In this document: positions 8,481-15,975 of the stretch, piece by piece
Layout of the letters: each line of letters begins with the position of its first letter
Numbering within the stretch: position 1 is the first letter of the stretch
Position numbers and translations under genes: made by a program
Notes under the pieces: generated by a model
The model's input: only the letters and a program-made list of their open reading frames with translations
Told to the model about the DNA's origin: nothing
The model's database searches: none
From: an uncultured Desulfovibrio sp.
Lineage (GTDB): Bacteria; Desulfobacterota; Desulfovibrionia; Desulfovibrionales; Desulfovibrionaceae
Assembly (NCBI GenBank): GCA_913060505.1
Contig: CAJXRQ010000012.1
Location: forward strand, 19,648-83,647
DNA length: 64,000 nucleotides
Direction of reading: 5' to 3'

Positions 8481-8503
8481 GGCCGACCGGAATCCGGTCG
8501 GCC
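8481..8503 (-). terminator. Hairpin after the polyprenyl synthase gene
   Basis: GGCCGACCGG and CCGGTCGGCC form a perfect ten-pair stem with loop AAT, starting five bases after the stop codon. On the minus strand it is followed only by TTTGACG, so the T-tract is short and termination may be partial, allowing read-through into purL. Confidence 0.6.
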
Positions 8504-8507
8504 CTGT

Positions 8508-9476
8508 CTACTTGGTTCTCGTCAGCACGTAATCGGCGGCCTGCCGAAGCACTGTCCGCTCGGGACAGTCAGGAAACGGCTCCAACGCATCCTTGGCCTT
8601 CTGCACGTAGGCAGCGGCTTCGTCCCGCGTCCGATCCGCATAACCACCTTCACGGACCTGTTCCACGATGCTCTCGCACTGGTCCGGGGAAAGTCTTCGT
8701 TCCCGCAAGGCGTCAAGCAATTCTTCCGTGGCGGCTTCATCCGCATCTTCCATGAGCAGGATGAGCGGGAGCGTCACCTTGCCTTCCTTGAGATCGCCGC
8801 CCTCGGGCTTGCCTGTCTCGGAGGAAGGAGAAACATAATCAAGGGCATCGTCCACCAACTGGAAGGCTATACCCAGATTCAGGCCGTATTCCGCAGCGGT
8901 TTCCTCCATGGCCGAATCATCCGAAGCCAAGACGGCGCCGCACCGGCATGCGGTTTCAATGAGCCGCGCAGTCTTGCCGATGATGATGTCCATATAGGTC
9001 TTGCGGTCCAGTGCCGGATTGCGGGAAAATCCTATTTCTTCAATCTCGCCCACGGCCGTGTCCATGATGCCCTTGGCCAGCACGGCCGAAAGACGGGCCT
9101 TGCCGTAACGGGCACCCATTTCATTGGCCAGCGCAAGCAGGGCATCACCGGCCAGAATGGTCTCGCTACGCCCGAACACCAGATGCGCGGCCTTGCTGCC
9201 CCGACGCATGTCCGCGTCGTCCAGATAGTCGTCATGCAGCAGGGTTGCGGAATGCAGTAATTCCAAAGCACAGGCGATGGGCAGATGGTCATCCCGGTCG
9301 TACCCCAGGGCACGGGCTGTCAATATGACCAGCATGGGACGTATGCGTTTGCCGCCGGACCCCAGTATATGCAGGGCCACATCGCTGACCAACCCGTTCA
9401 GCTTTCGGGCTTCCCCGGCAAGAAACGCATTGATGCCGGGGAGTTCTCCGTCGAAATATGCAAGAAGTTCTTTCAT
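8508..9476 (-). CDS. Trans-polyprenyl diphosphate synthase (menaquinone side chain)
   Basis: A 322-residue all-trans polyprenyl synthase of the IspA/IspB family that extends isoprenoid diphosphates with IPP. The first aspartate-rich motif is DDYLDDAD (about 85-92) with LLHSATLLHDD before it; the second is QLVDDALDY (about 205-213); GSGGKRIRPML gives the substrate-binding Lys-Arg. The ATG of MKELLAYFDGEL was chosen; upstream codons overlap the preceding gene. It lies ten bases downstream of futalosine hydrolase, and menG is two genes away, so the product most likely supplies the menaquinone tail. Chain length cannot be read reliably. Confidence 0.92.
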   Translation of the reverse strand: MKELLAYFDGELPGINAFLAGEARKLNGLVSDVALHILGSGGKRIRPMLVILTARALGYDRDDHLPIACALELLHSATLLHDDYLDDADMRRGSKAAHLVFGRSETILAGDALLALANEMGARYGKARLSAVLAKGIMDTAVGEIEEIGFSRNPALDRKTYMDIIIGKTARLIETACRCGAVLASDDSAMEETAAEYGLNLGIAFQLVDDALDYVSPSSETGKPEGGDLKEGKVTLPLILLMEDADEAATEELLDALRERRLSPDQCESIVEQVREGGYADRTRDEAAAYVQKAKDALEPFPDCPERTVLRQAADYVLTRTK

Positions 9477-9486
9477 GTACGCTCGC

Positions 9487-10218
9487 TCAAAATAACGGAC
9501 GGCCCTCACGGCGTCCTGACAACAGGTCGGTGCAGGCGTTCCCCAACGCCGCAAGCGCCCCCGCGATGTCCCAATCGGTCCTTTCCCGGGATCCCACGCG
9601 ATTGGATACGGTCCTCATTTCCAAAAAAGGCACGCCGTGTCCGGCGCAGCTCAAGGCAAAGGCAAACCCTTCCATGTTCTCCAGTAACACGTCAAACCTT
9701 TTCCGCAGCCTGCGCACACGTTCCGGGCTTGTGCTTACACCGCTCACGGAAAGAAAATCGGCCTGGCCCCAACGAGAATCCATGCGCAACTGCATGGTAT
9801 CCATGTCCCGGCAGGGGTTCAGTTCCAACCGATCCCATACGGGTTCATCGGCAACCTTTGCCAGCGGGAACTTCAAGGCGCGTGCATCGGCCATGCCTTG
9901 CGCGTCCCGCAACCCGTATTCGGGCCACGTTTCGCTTGCCGCCAGCCAGAGGGACCGCAACGGGGCAGATTCAAAATCAAAAGAACCGGCAATACCCACG
10001 TTGACCACGCCGGTCACACCGCGTTCCAGCAAACGACCCGACATGATTCCGGCATTGACCATTCCGACGCCGCTCACACAGGTCAGAATCTCCCGTTCAA
10101 AAACAGTCGCCGGAAGGATTGCTCCCTGCTCCAGCGCCTCACGACTTGGCAAAGCCGCGTCCATGGCGCCGAGGCAGGCTGAAAGTTCCTGTGCTGTGGC
10201 GGCCACCAACGCAAGCAT
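9487..10218 (-). CDS. mqnB: Futalosine hydrolase
   Basis: A 243-residue nucleoside phosphorylase/MTA-SAH nucleosidase-family enzyme, with the family fold signatures TCVSGVGMVNAG and VVNVGIAGSFD (about 45-85) and a late VENMEGFA-like segment (LLENMEGFAFAL, about 180). Length and pattern fit MqnB, which splits futalosine into hypoxanthine and dehypoxanthine futalosine in the alternative menaquinone pathway. Neighbouring polyprenyl synthase and menG support this over MTA/SAH nucleosidase. Start ATG with GAGGA upstream. Other mqn genes are not in the window. Confidence 0.88.
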   Translation of the reverse strand: MLALVAATAQELSACLGAMDAALPSREALEQGAILPATVFEREILTCVSGVGMVNAGIMSGRLLERGVTGVVNVGIAGSFDFESAPLRSLWLAASETWPEYGLRDAQGMADARALKFPLAKVADEPVWDRLELNPCRDMDTMQLRMDSRWGQADFLSVSGVSTSPERVRRLRKRFDVLLENMEGFAFALSCAGHGVPFLEMRTVSNRVGSRERTDWDIAGALAALGNACTDLLSGRREGRPLF

Positions 10219-10245
10219 ACAATCGATTTCCTCTTCCGCGCGGCT

Positions 10246-11565
10246 CTACAGACGCCAGAGGGAAATGCCCTCGTCCTGCACGGCCTTCCGGTCATAAAAC
10301 CCTTTCACATCCACAATCTGGGCCTTTTCCGGATTGCGGAACCAGGTTTTGATCTCCGACAAAGGAATGGATGCATAGGCATCGTGGGCCACGGTCAGAA
10401 TCAGCGCATCCAAATCACGCAAATCCTCAAGAGGCCGCAGATGCATGCCATACTCCTCGTGGGCTTCGTCCGGGTCTGCCAGCGGATCGGTAACAATGAC
10501 GTCCACGCCGAATGATTTAAGTTCGGCGACCACGTCCACCACGCGGGTGTTGCGCAGGTCCGGCACATTCTCCTTGAATGTAAAACCCATGATGCCCACG
10601 CGCGCGCCCTTGATAACCGCGCCGTCATTGATCATGCGCTTGACCGTGGTCTCGGCAATGAATTTGCCCATGTTGTCGTTGATCTGCCGCCCGGCCAGAA
10701 TGACCTGGGGATGCAGGCCCATGGCCTCGGCCTTGAATGTCAGATAGTAAGGGTCCACGCCAATACAATGGCCGCCCACCAGGCCCGGTTTGAACGGCAG
10801 GAAATTCCACTTGGTTCCCGCAGCCTCGAGCACATCCAGCGTGTCAATGCCCATGCGATCGAAAATCACGGCCAGTTCGTTCATGAGCGCGATATTCAAG
10901 TCGCGTTGCGTGTTTTCGATCACCTTGGCGGCCTCGGCAGTACGAATATCCGAAGCCCGGTGAATCCCGGCCTCGACCACGGTGCCGTAAACATGGGCCA
11001 GCAGCTCCGAGCTTTCTTCATCCATGCCGGCCACCACCTTGACGATGGTTTCCAGCCGATGTTCCCGGTCACCGGGATTGATGCGCTCCGGAGAGTAACC
11101 CACCTTGAAATCCGTGCCGCAGGTCATGGACGATTCGCGTTCCAGAATGGGAACACAGATATCTTCTGTCAGTCCGGGATAAACGGTGGATTCATACGCT
11201 ATCACCGTGCCGGGAGACATGTTCGCGCCAACCGTGGTACTGGCTCCAACGACCGGGCGCAGGTCCGGGGAACGATATTCATCAATAGGGGTGGGCACGG
11301 CCACCAATATCAAACGGGTTTCGGAAAGTCTGGAGACGTCGGACGTGAAAGTCAGGTCGCAATCTCCCACTTCCTCGAAATCGACTTCGCCGGTGCGGTC
11401 AAAGCCCTTTTCCAATTCATCCACGCGGGTACTGGAAATATCCACGCCCAAAACATGAAAATGGCGGGCAAGGGCCACGGCAAGAGGCAAGCCAACATAG
11501 CCCAATCCCAACACTGCGATGGAATCCCGTTTTTTCTTCAGGTCATCAAACGTGACAACTGCCAT
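10246..11565 (-). CDS. UDP-N-acetyl-hexosamine 6-dehydrogenase (TviB/WbpA type)
   Basis: A 439-residue nucleotide-sugar dehydrogenase that oxidises a UDP-sugar C6 hydroxyl to the acid with 2 NAD+. N-terminal Rossmann motif VLGLGYVGLPLA (about 19-30), central helix with NTQRDLNIALMNELA, catalytic-cysteine segment GGHCIGVDPYY (about 264-274), C-terminal NAD-like domain GFTFKENVPDLRNTR. The pattern DREHRLETIVKVVAG is typical of TviB/WbpA UDP-GlcNAc/GalNAc enzymes rather than UDP-glucose dehydrogenase. The product would feed surface polysaccharide, but no other glycan genes lie nearby, so it sits oddly within menaquinone genes. Exact sugar unproven. Confidence 0.88.
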   Translation of the reverse strand: MAVVTFDDLKKKRDSIAVLGLGYVGLPLAVALARHFHVLGVDISSTRVDELEKGFDRTGEVDFEEVGDCDLTFTSDVSRLSETRLILVAVPTPIDEYRSPDLRPVVGASTTVGANMSPGTVIAYESTVYPGLTEDICVPILERESSMTCGTDFKVGYSPERINPGDREHRLETIVKVVAGMDEESSELLAHVYGTVVEAGIHRASDIRTAEAAKVIENTQRDLNIALMNELAVIFDRMGIDTLDVLEAAGTKWNFLPFKPGLVGGHCIGVDPYYLTFKAEAMGLHPQVILAGRQINDNMGKFIAETTVKRMINDGAVIKGARVGIMGFTFKENVPDLRNTRVVDVVAELKSFGVDVIVTDPLADPDEAHEEYGMHLRPLEDLRDLDALILTVAHDAYASIPLSEIKTWFRNPEKAQIVDVKGFYDRKAVQDEGISLWRL

Positions 11566-11599
11566 GTATACACTCCAAAAAGATGTTTCGCTATCAACG

Positions 11600-11625
11600 C
11601 CGGGTGGACAAGGGCGTCCGCCCGG
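11600..11625. other. Hairpin in the divergent region before the DUF2065 gene
   Basis: CCGGGTGGAC and GTCCGCCCGG form a ten-pair stem (one wobble) with a six-base loop, 15 bases before the plus-strand ATG. It is followed by TTTAG only. It could be a leader hairpin masking translation or a weak terminator; function is not clear. Confidence 0.4.
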
Positions 11626-11639
11626 TTTAGAAAATCCAT

Positions 11640-11843
11640 ATGAATATCAATTGGACCATCGTACTTTCGGCCCTGGGCCTCGCATTCGTCCTCGAAGGCG
11701 TTCCCTATTTTCTTTTACCGGACCGCATGCCGAAGGTCTTGCGGACCCTGGCGGAGCAGCCTCCACGCAGCCTGCGTATTCTTGGGCTGACGGCCATACT
11801 TCTCGGGCTGCTGGTCATCTGGTTGGCGCGTTCGCTGCACTAA
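11640..11843 (+). CDS. Small inner-membrane protein, DUF2065 (YjeT) family
   Basis: A 67-residue protein with two predicted membrane helices (about 5-25 and 45-64) separated by a basic loop. The segment FVLEGVPYFLLPDRMPKVLRTLAEQPPRSLRI is the DUF2065/YjeT signature, whose members are near genes of membrane biogenesis but have no proven function. It is the only plus-strand gene between the sugar dehydrogenase and menG, whose stop codon is seven bases from its own; the two converge. Confidence 0.8.
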   Translation: MNINWTIVLSALGLAFVLEGVPYFLLPDRMPKVLRTLAEQPPRSLRILGLTAILLGLLVIWLARSLH

Positions 11844-11850
11844 TGCAGTT

Positions 11851-12573
11851 TCAGGATGCGCCTCCGGCTTTCTGGCCTACGTGCAGATACACGATACCGG
11901 ACATCATAGGCACGTGGTAAACCCTTTCAAAACCGGCGTCCACCATCTCGGCCGCCAGACTCCGCTCGTCCGGGAAGGCCCGGATGGTATCCGCAAGGTA
12001 GCGATATGCCGAAGCATCGCCCGACACAATGCGGCCGATAAACGGCAACAGCCTATCCAGATAAAAATTATATAATCCCTTCCAGACCCGGCGGCTCCCG
12101 GTACCGAATTCAAGAATACAAAACCGTCCGCCCGGCTTGAGCACGCGCAGCACTTCGGCATAGGCCGCCTCTCGCGGCAGGATGTTGCGAATTCCGAAGG
12201 CGATGGTGGCCGCGTCCACGCATTGATCGGGCATGGGCAGGCTTCGTCCGTCGGCCTGCACGGGAATGATGACCTTTTCACGCCCTTTTTTCAGCTTGGA
12301 GCGTTTGCCTTCGAACAGCATTTCATACGTAAAATCGAGAGCGGCCACCCGGATGCCGGGGTATTGGCGCAAGAGTTCCACGGAAACGTCCATGGTTCCG
12401 GCCGCCAGATCAAGCACCATCCCTCCGTCAGCAGGCCTTGCTGCGCGAACCAGACGATAGCGCCAGTAAACATCTTGTCCAAGACTGAGGAAATGATTGA
12501 GAAAATCGTACCAACGCGCAATACGACCGAACATGTCCTTGACCTTGTGGCCATGATCGACATGATCGCCCAT
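11851..12573 (-). CDS. menG: Demethylmenaquinone methyltransferase (MenG/UbiE)
   Basis: A class I SAM methyltransferase that C-methylates demethylmenaquinone in the last step of menaquinone synthesis. SAM-binding motif LDLAAGTMDVS (about 52-62), UbiE signature AFGIRNI (about 125) and the LRVLKPGGRFCILEFG segment. Start: the ATG at 12573 (MGDHVDHGHK) has AGGAAA nine bases upstream; an in-frame ATG at 12606 would add eleven residues but lacks a ribosome site. It lies downstream of a small gene on the same strand and completes a local set with mqnB and the polyprenyl synthase. Confidence 0.93.
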   Translation of the reverse strand: MGDHVDHGHKVKDMFGRIARWYDFLNHFLSLGQDVYWRYRLVRAARPADGGMVLDLAAGTMDVSVELLRQYPGIRVAALDFTYEMLFEGKRSKLKKGREKVIIPVQADGRSLPMPDQCVDAATIAFGIRNILPREAAYAEVLRVLKPGGRFCILEFGTGSRRVWKGLYNFYLDRLLPFIGRIVSGDASAYRYLADTIRAFPDERSLAAEMVDAGFERVYHVPMMSGIVYLHVGQKAGGAS

Positions 12574-12614
12574 AACTGATTTTCCTGCAGAGTCAGGATC
12601 ATGCATGGCCGGGT

Positions 12615-12803
12615 CTATTCCTTGTCCCCGGACTGGGCCGGATTCGAAATCCCGTTTCCGCCCTCGGCCACGGTACGCAGGACGTCCCTGTAAACTGTCC
12701 GGAAATACTCCCCGAAATTGTTCGGTGAGATACGGCCCACTTCAATGAATTTGATGACCACTTCCTTGGTCACCTGCAACGCCTGCTTTTCGTACTTGTC
12801 CAC
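12615..12803 (-). CDS. Small conserved-looking protein of unknown function
   Basis: A 62-residue soluble protein beginning (GTG) VDKYEKQALQVTKEVVIKF. The start is set by GGAGG six bases before the GTG; the longer frame upstream reads through a Gly/Pro/Arg-rich stretch unlike a protein. It is predicted to be mainly helical, with a polar C-terminus. It is co-directional with menG, which follows after about 40 bases. I do not recognise the family. Confidence 0.6.
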   Translation of the reverse strand: MDKYEKQALQVTKEVVIKFIEVGRISPNNFGEYFRTVYRDVLRTVAEGGNGISNPAQSGDKE

Positions 12804-13082
12804 AACGAACCTCCCGTGTAAATGCGCAAAACCCGCCCGGTGGGAAATGGCCTCGACCAACGACGGTAAAGGGTCCGGGCGGGAAAAGAAAAGAAACCGG
12901 CAAGCCCCTTTCCTTTTTTCGGCGGTCTTTAGCATGGCCCGAAGGGGAAGTCGAGACTCGGACCGTGAGCCAAGCTGGTCAGCTTGACCCAAACTTCTAA
13001 TATATCTATGTCAGGGACAACGATATTCTCCGCTCCATGCATATGCAACCGCAGGCATCAACCCGAGACCCGACAACAGGCC

Positions 13083-13568
13083 ATGCCCAAAAATATTTTT
13101 CGTAAAAAAACGATTGTGCGAGCAGCCTTCCTGCTCTGTGCGCTATGCGCATTTGCTGCGTGCAAAAAAATAACGCCCTCTGACCTGTTCCAGGAGTCTC
13201 ATACGGCAACATACATGGATTGGCATGATGTCAGACGTGTGGCTCACACGCTGCACACGGCAAAAGACCGCCAATGCGTGAAATGGCAAAACCCTGTCAC
13301 AGGCTATCAGTACTCCGCCTTCGTGTTCAGTTCCTCCGGAGCCAATGGTGCCCGGCAGCGGGAGATTACGTTGCTGACCAGAGCACCTTCCGGCACAGGG
13401 GAAAGTCTTGACCTGATCGGCAAAACGAACGGCGACGGCGTCTGGCAAGTATTTGCGCGCAAGCCTGCCACCCGGGTGGGCAAAGTTTCCGCGGAACAAA
13501 TCAAACCGGACACCTCGGCAAAAGGCGACGACAAAGCCTTTTCCGGCTATCCCATCCTGACGGAGTAA
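13083..13568 (+). CDS. Predicted lipoprotein of unknown function
   Basis: A 161-residue exported protein. Basic N-terminus (MPKNIFRKKTIVR), hydrophobic segment and lipobox AFAAC with the lipidated Cys at about residue 26. The mature part (KKITPSDLFQES onwards) has no family I recognise; it has a single later Cys and a basic C-terminal half. The start chosen is the ATG directly before the signal peptide; an upstream in-frame ATG at 12984 would place 33 polar residues before it. It is followed after two bases by a small gene with which it may be coupled. Confidence 0.7.
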   Translation: MPKNIFRKKTIVRAAFLLCALCAFAACKKITPSDLFQESHTATYMDWHDVRRVAHTLHTAKDRQCVKWQNPVTGYQYSAFVFSSSGANGARQREITLLTRAPSGTGESLDLIGKTNGDGVWQVFARKPATRVGKVSAEQIKPDTSAKGDDKAFSGYPILTE

Positions 13569-13570
13569 GC

Positions 13571-13774
13571 ATGTCTTCGGAAGCGGAAACACGACTCGTC
13601 CAGCAGTTGGAAGCACGGCTCAAGGAAATGAAGCTTGACCCGACTCTCGCAGTCGGCACGTTGGACATGAAACACCATATCCCGGAACCACTCCGGCTCA
13701 CCGTATCGGCTCTGCTCGGTCATGTGTCGAAACGGATCACACCGAGGCGGTTACCGACCGACCCCGAAATATGA
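13571..13774 (+). CDS. Small protein of unknown function, coupled to the lipoprotein
   Basis: A 67-residue polar protein (starts MSSEAETRLVQQLEARLKEM). GGAG lies five bases before the ATG, inside the end of the lipoprotein gene, suggesting translational coupling. The N-terminal half is helical and amphipathic; the C-terminus is basic. No family recognised. Confidence is moderate because the gene is short and has no recognisable motif. Confidence 0.5.
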   Translation: MSSEAETRLVQQLEARLKEMKLDPTLAVGTLDMKHHIPEPLRLTVSALLGHVSKRITPRRLPTDPEI

Positions 13775-13805
13775 CGGAATCTTTACGAAAAAACACAGCT
13801 TCGTA

Positions 13806-13834
13806 TTGACGCAGTCGTTCGGGGGCAATAATAA
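13806..13834 (+). promoter_or_regulatory. Sigma-70-type promoter for the NYN gene
   Basis: TTGACG (13806-13811), a 17-base spacer and TAATAA (13829-13834), about 30 bases before the NYN-protein ATG. The match to the -35/-10 consensus with optimal spacing makes this one of the clearest promoters in the window. Confidence 0.65.
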
Positions 13835-13866
13835 AGGATGGCAACCTCCCCACAAAGGAAGAATTC

Positions 13867-15111
13867 ATGGAAAACCATCTCAAGAGTGCCCTGTTCATTG
13901 ACTTTGACAACATTTTCATTCGGCTGAACGATCAGGATCCGGAATTGGCCGAGAAGTTTGCAACCCAGCCGCAACGCTGGCTCTCCTGGCTGGAAAAATA
14001 CGCACTCCCTCAAGGATGCGAAGAACAAAGGCGCGCAGTTCTTATTCGTAAATGCTACCTCAACCCTCAGACATTTCACGATTTCCGTCCTCACTTCATC
14101 ACCTCGGCATTCGGGGTCACGGACTGTCCTCCCCTGACCAAGCAAGGAAAAACCAGTGCAGACATCCATATGGTGCTCGACATTCTGGACACCATGAACC
14201 GGGACACGCATTTCGATGAGTTCATTATTTTCTCAGGTGACGCCGACTTCACTCCGGTGCTCATCAAATTGCGCGAAAATGCCCGGCTGACAACGGTCCT
14301 GCATGTGGGACCAACATCGCCTGCCTACAAGGCAGCCAGTTCCATGCTTATCAGCGAAGACCAATTCATCGAGGAAGCTCTGGACTATCGCGATATTCCC
14401 GAAAGCATTCAGGACCATGCATCGGCTTTGAATCTCAAGGAACAGGTACGCCAGTTCATTCTGGAAACCGTGGGCGGCTCCGGTTCGCCCATCGTCATGG
14501 CTACGCTGGCCGCAAAAATCCGCCAGCGGTTCACTCGATGCCTGCCCTGCGACTCCTGGTTCGGAGCGGAAAAATTCAGGGACTTTCTCCATGCTCTGGA
14601 CCTCGGGGGGGTGCAGATATCCTCGGTTATTCCGGGTTATGTTTTTGATCCGGAACGGCACGAGCAGCCACGGGAAGCTTCGCCCAACACGGACTTTGAG
14701 CAGGGGCATCCGGAACTCTTTCAGTTCGCACGTCTCGTGCATCAGGTCACGGACGTACCCTTGTTGACTCCAAGCCAGTACAGAGAACTGTTCTCGGCCA
14801 TCTCCGACGAGGTTACCCGAAACGGCTTCCAGCTGACCACTACCTCCAAAAACGTCCGCGACTACCTTGTTGAAAGGGATCTTCCCGTCTCGCGGCAGCA
14901 TGTCAACTTCGTGCTCATCGGCATCGGGCGCTCCGGCTACATGTATAGAAAAGACGGATCGGACACGCCGCTGGAACTGTCCAAAGCCTTTGCCCAGAAC
15001 GTCAAAAATCTTTGTGTGGCCGCGCAGCTTTCTCTGGACGAGAAACGCATCAACAAACTCTTCGAATGGGTTATCACCGCCGACGAAGAAGGATTGGCGG
15101 ACGAACAGTAA
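13867..15111 (+). CDS. NYN-domain protein with OST-HTH/LOTUS repeats (putative RNA-processing protein)
   Basis: A 414-residue protein. The N-terminal NYN (PIN-like) domain spans about 6-165, with acidic residues of the expected active site in FIDFDN (about 11-15), KTSADIHMVLDILD and IIFSGDADF (about 122-130). Two OST-HTH/LOTUS-like winged helices follow, about 195-265 (ending ISSVIPGYVFDP) and about 285-365 (ending FVLIGIGRSGYMY). Such LabA-like proteins are predicted single-strand RNA nucleases or RNA-binding regulators. It has its own promoter and AGGA ribosome site and stands alone. The RNA target is unknown. Confidence 0.85.
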   Translation: MENHLKSALFIDFDNIFIRLNDQDPELAEKFATQPQRWLSWLEKYALPQGCEEQRRAVLIRKCYLNPQTFHDFRPHFITSAFGVTDCPPLTKQGKTSADIHMVLDILDTMNRDTHFDEFIIFSGDADFTPVLIKLRENARLTTVLHVGPTSPAYKAASSMLISEDQFIEEALDYRDIPESIQDHASALNLKEQVRQFILETVGGSGSPIVMATLAAKIRQRFTRCLPCDSWFGAEKFRDFLHALDLGGVQISSVIPGYVFDPERHEQPREASPNTDFEQGHPELFQFARLVHQVTDVPLLTPSQYRELFSAISDEVTRNGFQLTTTSKNVRDYLVERDLPVSRQHVNFVLIGIGRSGYMYRKDGSDTPLELSKAFAQNVKNLCVAAQLSLDEKRINKLFEWVITADEEGLADEQ

Positions 15112-15151
15112 CCGCGGCCTCGCCCGAAACGACCTACCACTTGACTCGACC

Positions 15152-15190
15152 ATGTGCAGGAGGGACACCTCACTCGTCCCTCCTGCACAT
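15152..15190. repeat. Perfect 15-bp inverted repeat between the NYN gene and the two-component genes
   Basis: ATGTGCAGGAGGGAC (15152-15166) and its exact complement (15176-15190) flank a nine-base loop. There is no T-run on either side, so it is not a standard terminator; it may still end the NYN transcript or act as a barrier. It ends two bases before the CpxR-type box. Confidence 0.6.
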
Positions 15191-15192
15191 AT

Positions 15193-15207
15193 GTAAACAA
15201 ATGTAAA
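15193..15207 (+). promoter_or_regulatory. CpxR-type binding site
   Basis: GTAAACAAATGTAAA matches exactly the published E. coli CpxR pattern GTAAA-N5-GTAAA. It lies 64 bases upstream of the gene for a CpxR-like regulator, consistent with autoregulation. Conservation of the DNA motif across this phylogenetic distance is inference. Confidence 0.5.
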
Positions 15208-15270
15208 AGCCCTGTCCGAATCCGTGCTTTTTCCCAAAAAAATCCTTACGTATTTTCCGGTGGAGGTCTT

Positions 15271-15975
15271 ATGAACGGATCCATTCTCATAATCGATGAC
15301 GATGACAAGCTCAGGCAGGTGCTCAGGGAGTATCTGGCAGAATACGGGCACACAATATTGGAACTGTCGGATGGTGTTAAGGCGGCTGAAACCGTGTTGC
15401 AACAAAAACCGGACATCGTGCTGCTCGATGTGATGATGCCCAAAATGGACGGCTTCGAGGTGTTGCGCGATATCCGCTCCGTCTCGAAGACTCCGGTTAT
15501 CATGCTTACAGCCAAGGGCGAGGACTCGGACCGTATAGTAGGTCTTGAGCTGGGCGCGGACGATTATATTCCCAAACCGTTCAACCCACGTGAATTGCTG
15601 GCCCGTATCCGCGCCGTGCTGCGCCGTGTTCAGGAACAATCCGTAGAGCCGGAAAAAACGGTAAACCCGGACGTAATCGAAGTGGGCGGAATTGTCCTTG
15701 ATACGGCTCGCCAGTCTCTGCTCGTTGACGATAGCTCCCATGAGTTATCTTCCGCGGAATTCAACCTCATGTCCGTGTTCATGAACCACCCGGACATCGT
15801 CCTCTCCCGCGACAAACTCATGAATATGGCATGGGGAAGGGATTACGAAGCCTACGACAGGACCATCGACGTGCATGTCAGCAAACTCCGCACGTTGCTG
15901 AAGGCACACCCTGCCCATGCGCACCGTATTCGCACGGTATGGGGGTCCGGCTATAAATTCCTGGCAGACGCATGA
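15271..15975 (+). CDS. OmpR-family response regulator (CpxR-like)
   Basis: A 234-residue regulator. Receiver domain about 1-118 with the acidic pocket DDDD (9-12), phospho-acceptor D53 in LLDVMMPKMDG, T/S in LTAKG and Lys in PKPFNP. The winged-helix effector domain is about 133-232 (ending IRTVWGSGYKFL). ATG after TGGAGG. Its stop overlaps the start of the kinase gene by four bases, a tight pair. The closest familiar type is CpxR, an envelope-stress regulator; the box upstream supports that, but the signal in this organism is unknown. Confidence 0.88.
   Translation: MNGSILIIDDDDKLRQVLREYLAEYGHTILELSDGVKAAETVLQQKPDIVLLDVMMPKMDGFEVLRDIRSVSKTPVIMLTAKGEDSDRIVGLELGADDYIPKPFNPRELLARIRAVLRRVQEQSVEPEKTVNPDVIEVGGIVLDTARQSLLVDDSSHELSSAEFNLMSVFMNHPDIVLSRDKLMNMAWGRDYEAYDRTIDVHVSKLRTLLKAHPAHAHRIRTVWGSGYKFLADA

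Noticed and set aside
14233..15741. Long minus-strand open frame over the NYN and response-regulator genes
   Set aside because: It covers two plus-strand genes with clear domains and start signals, so it is a shadow.
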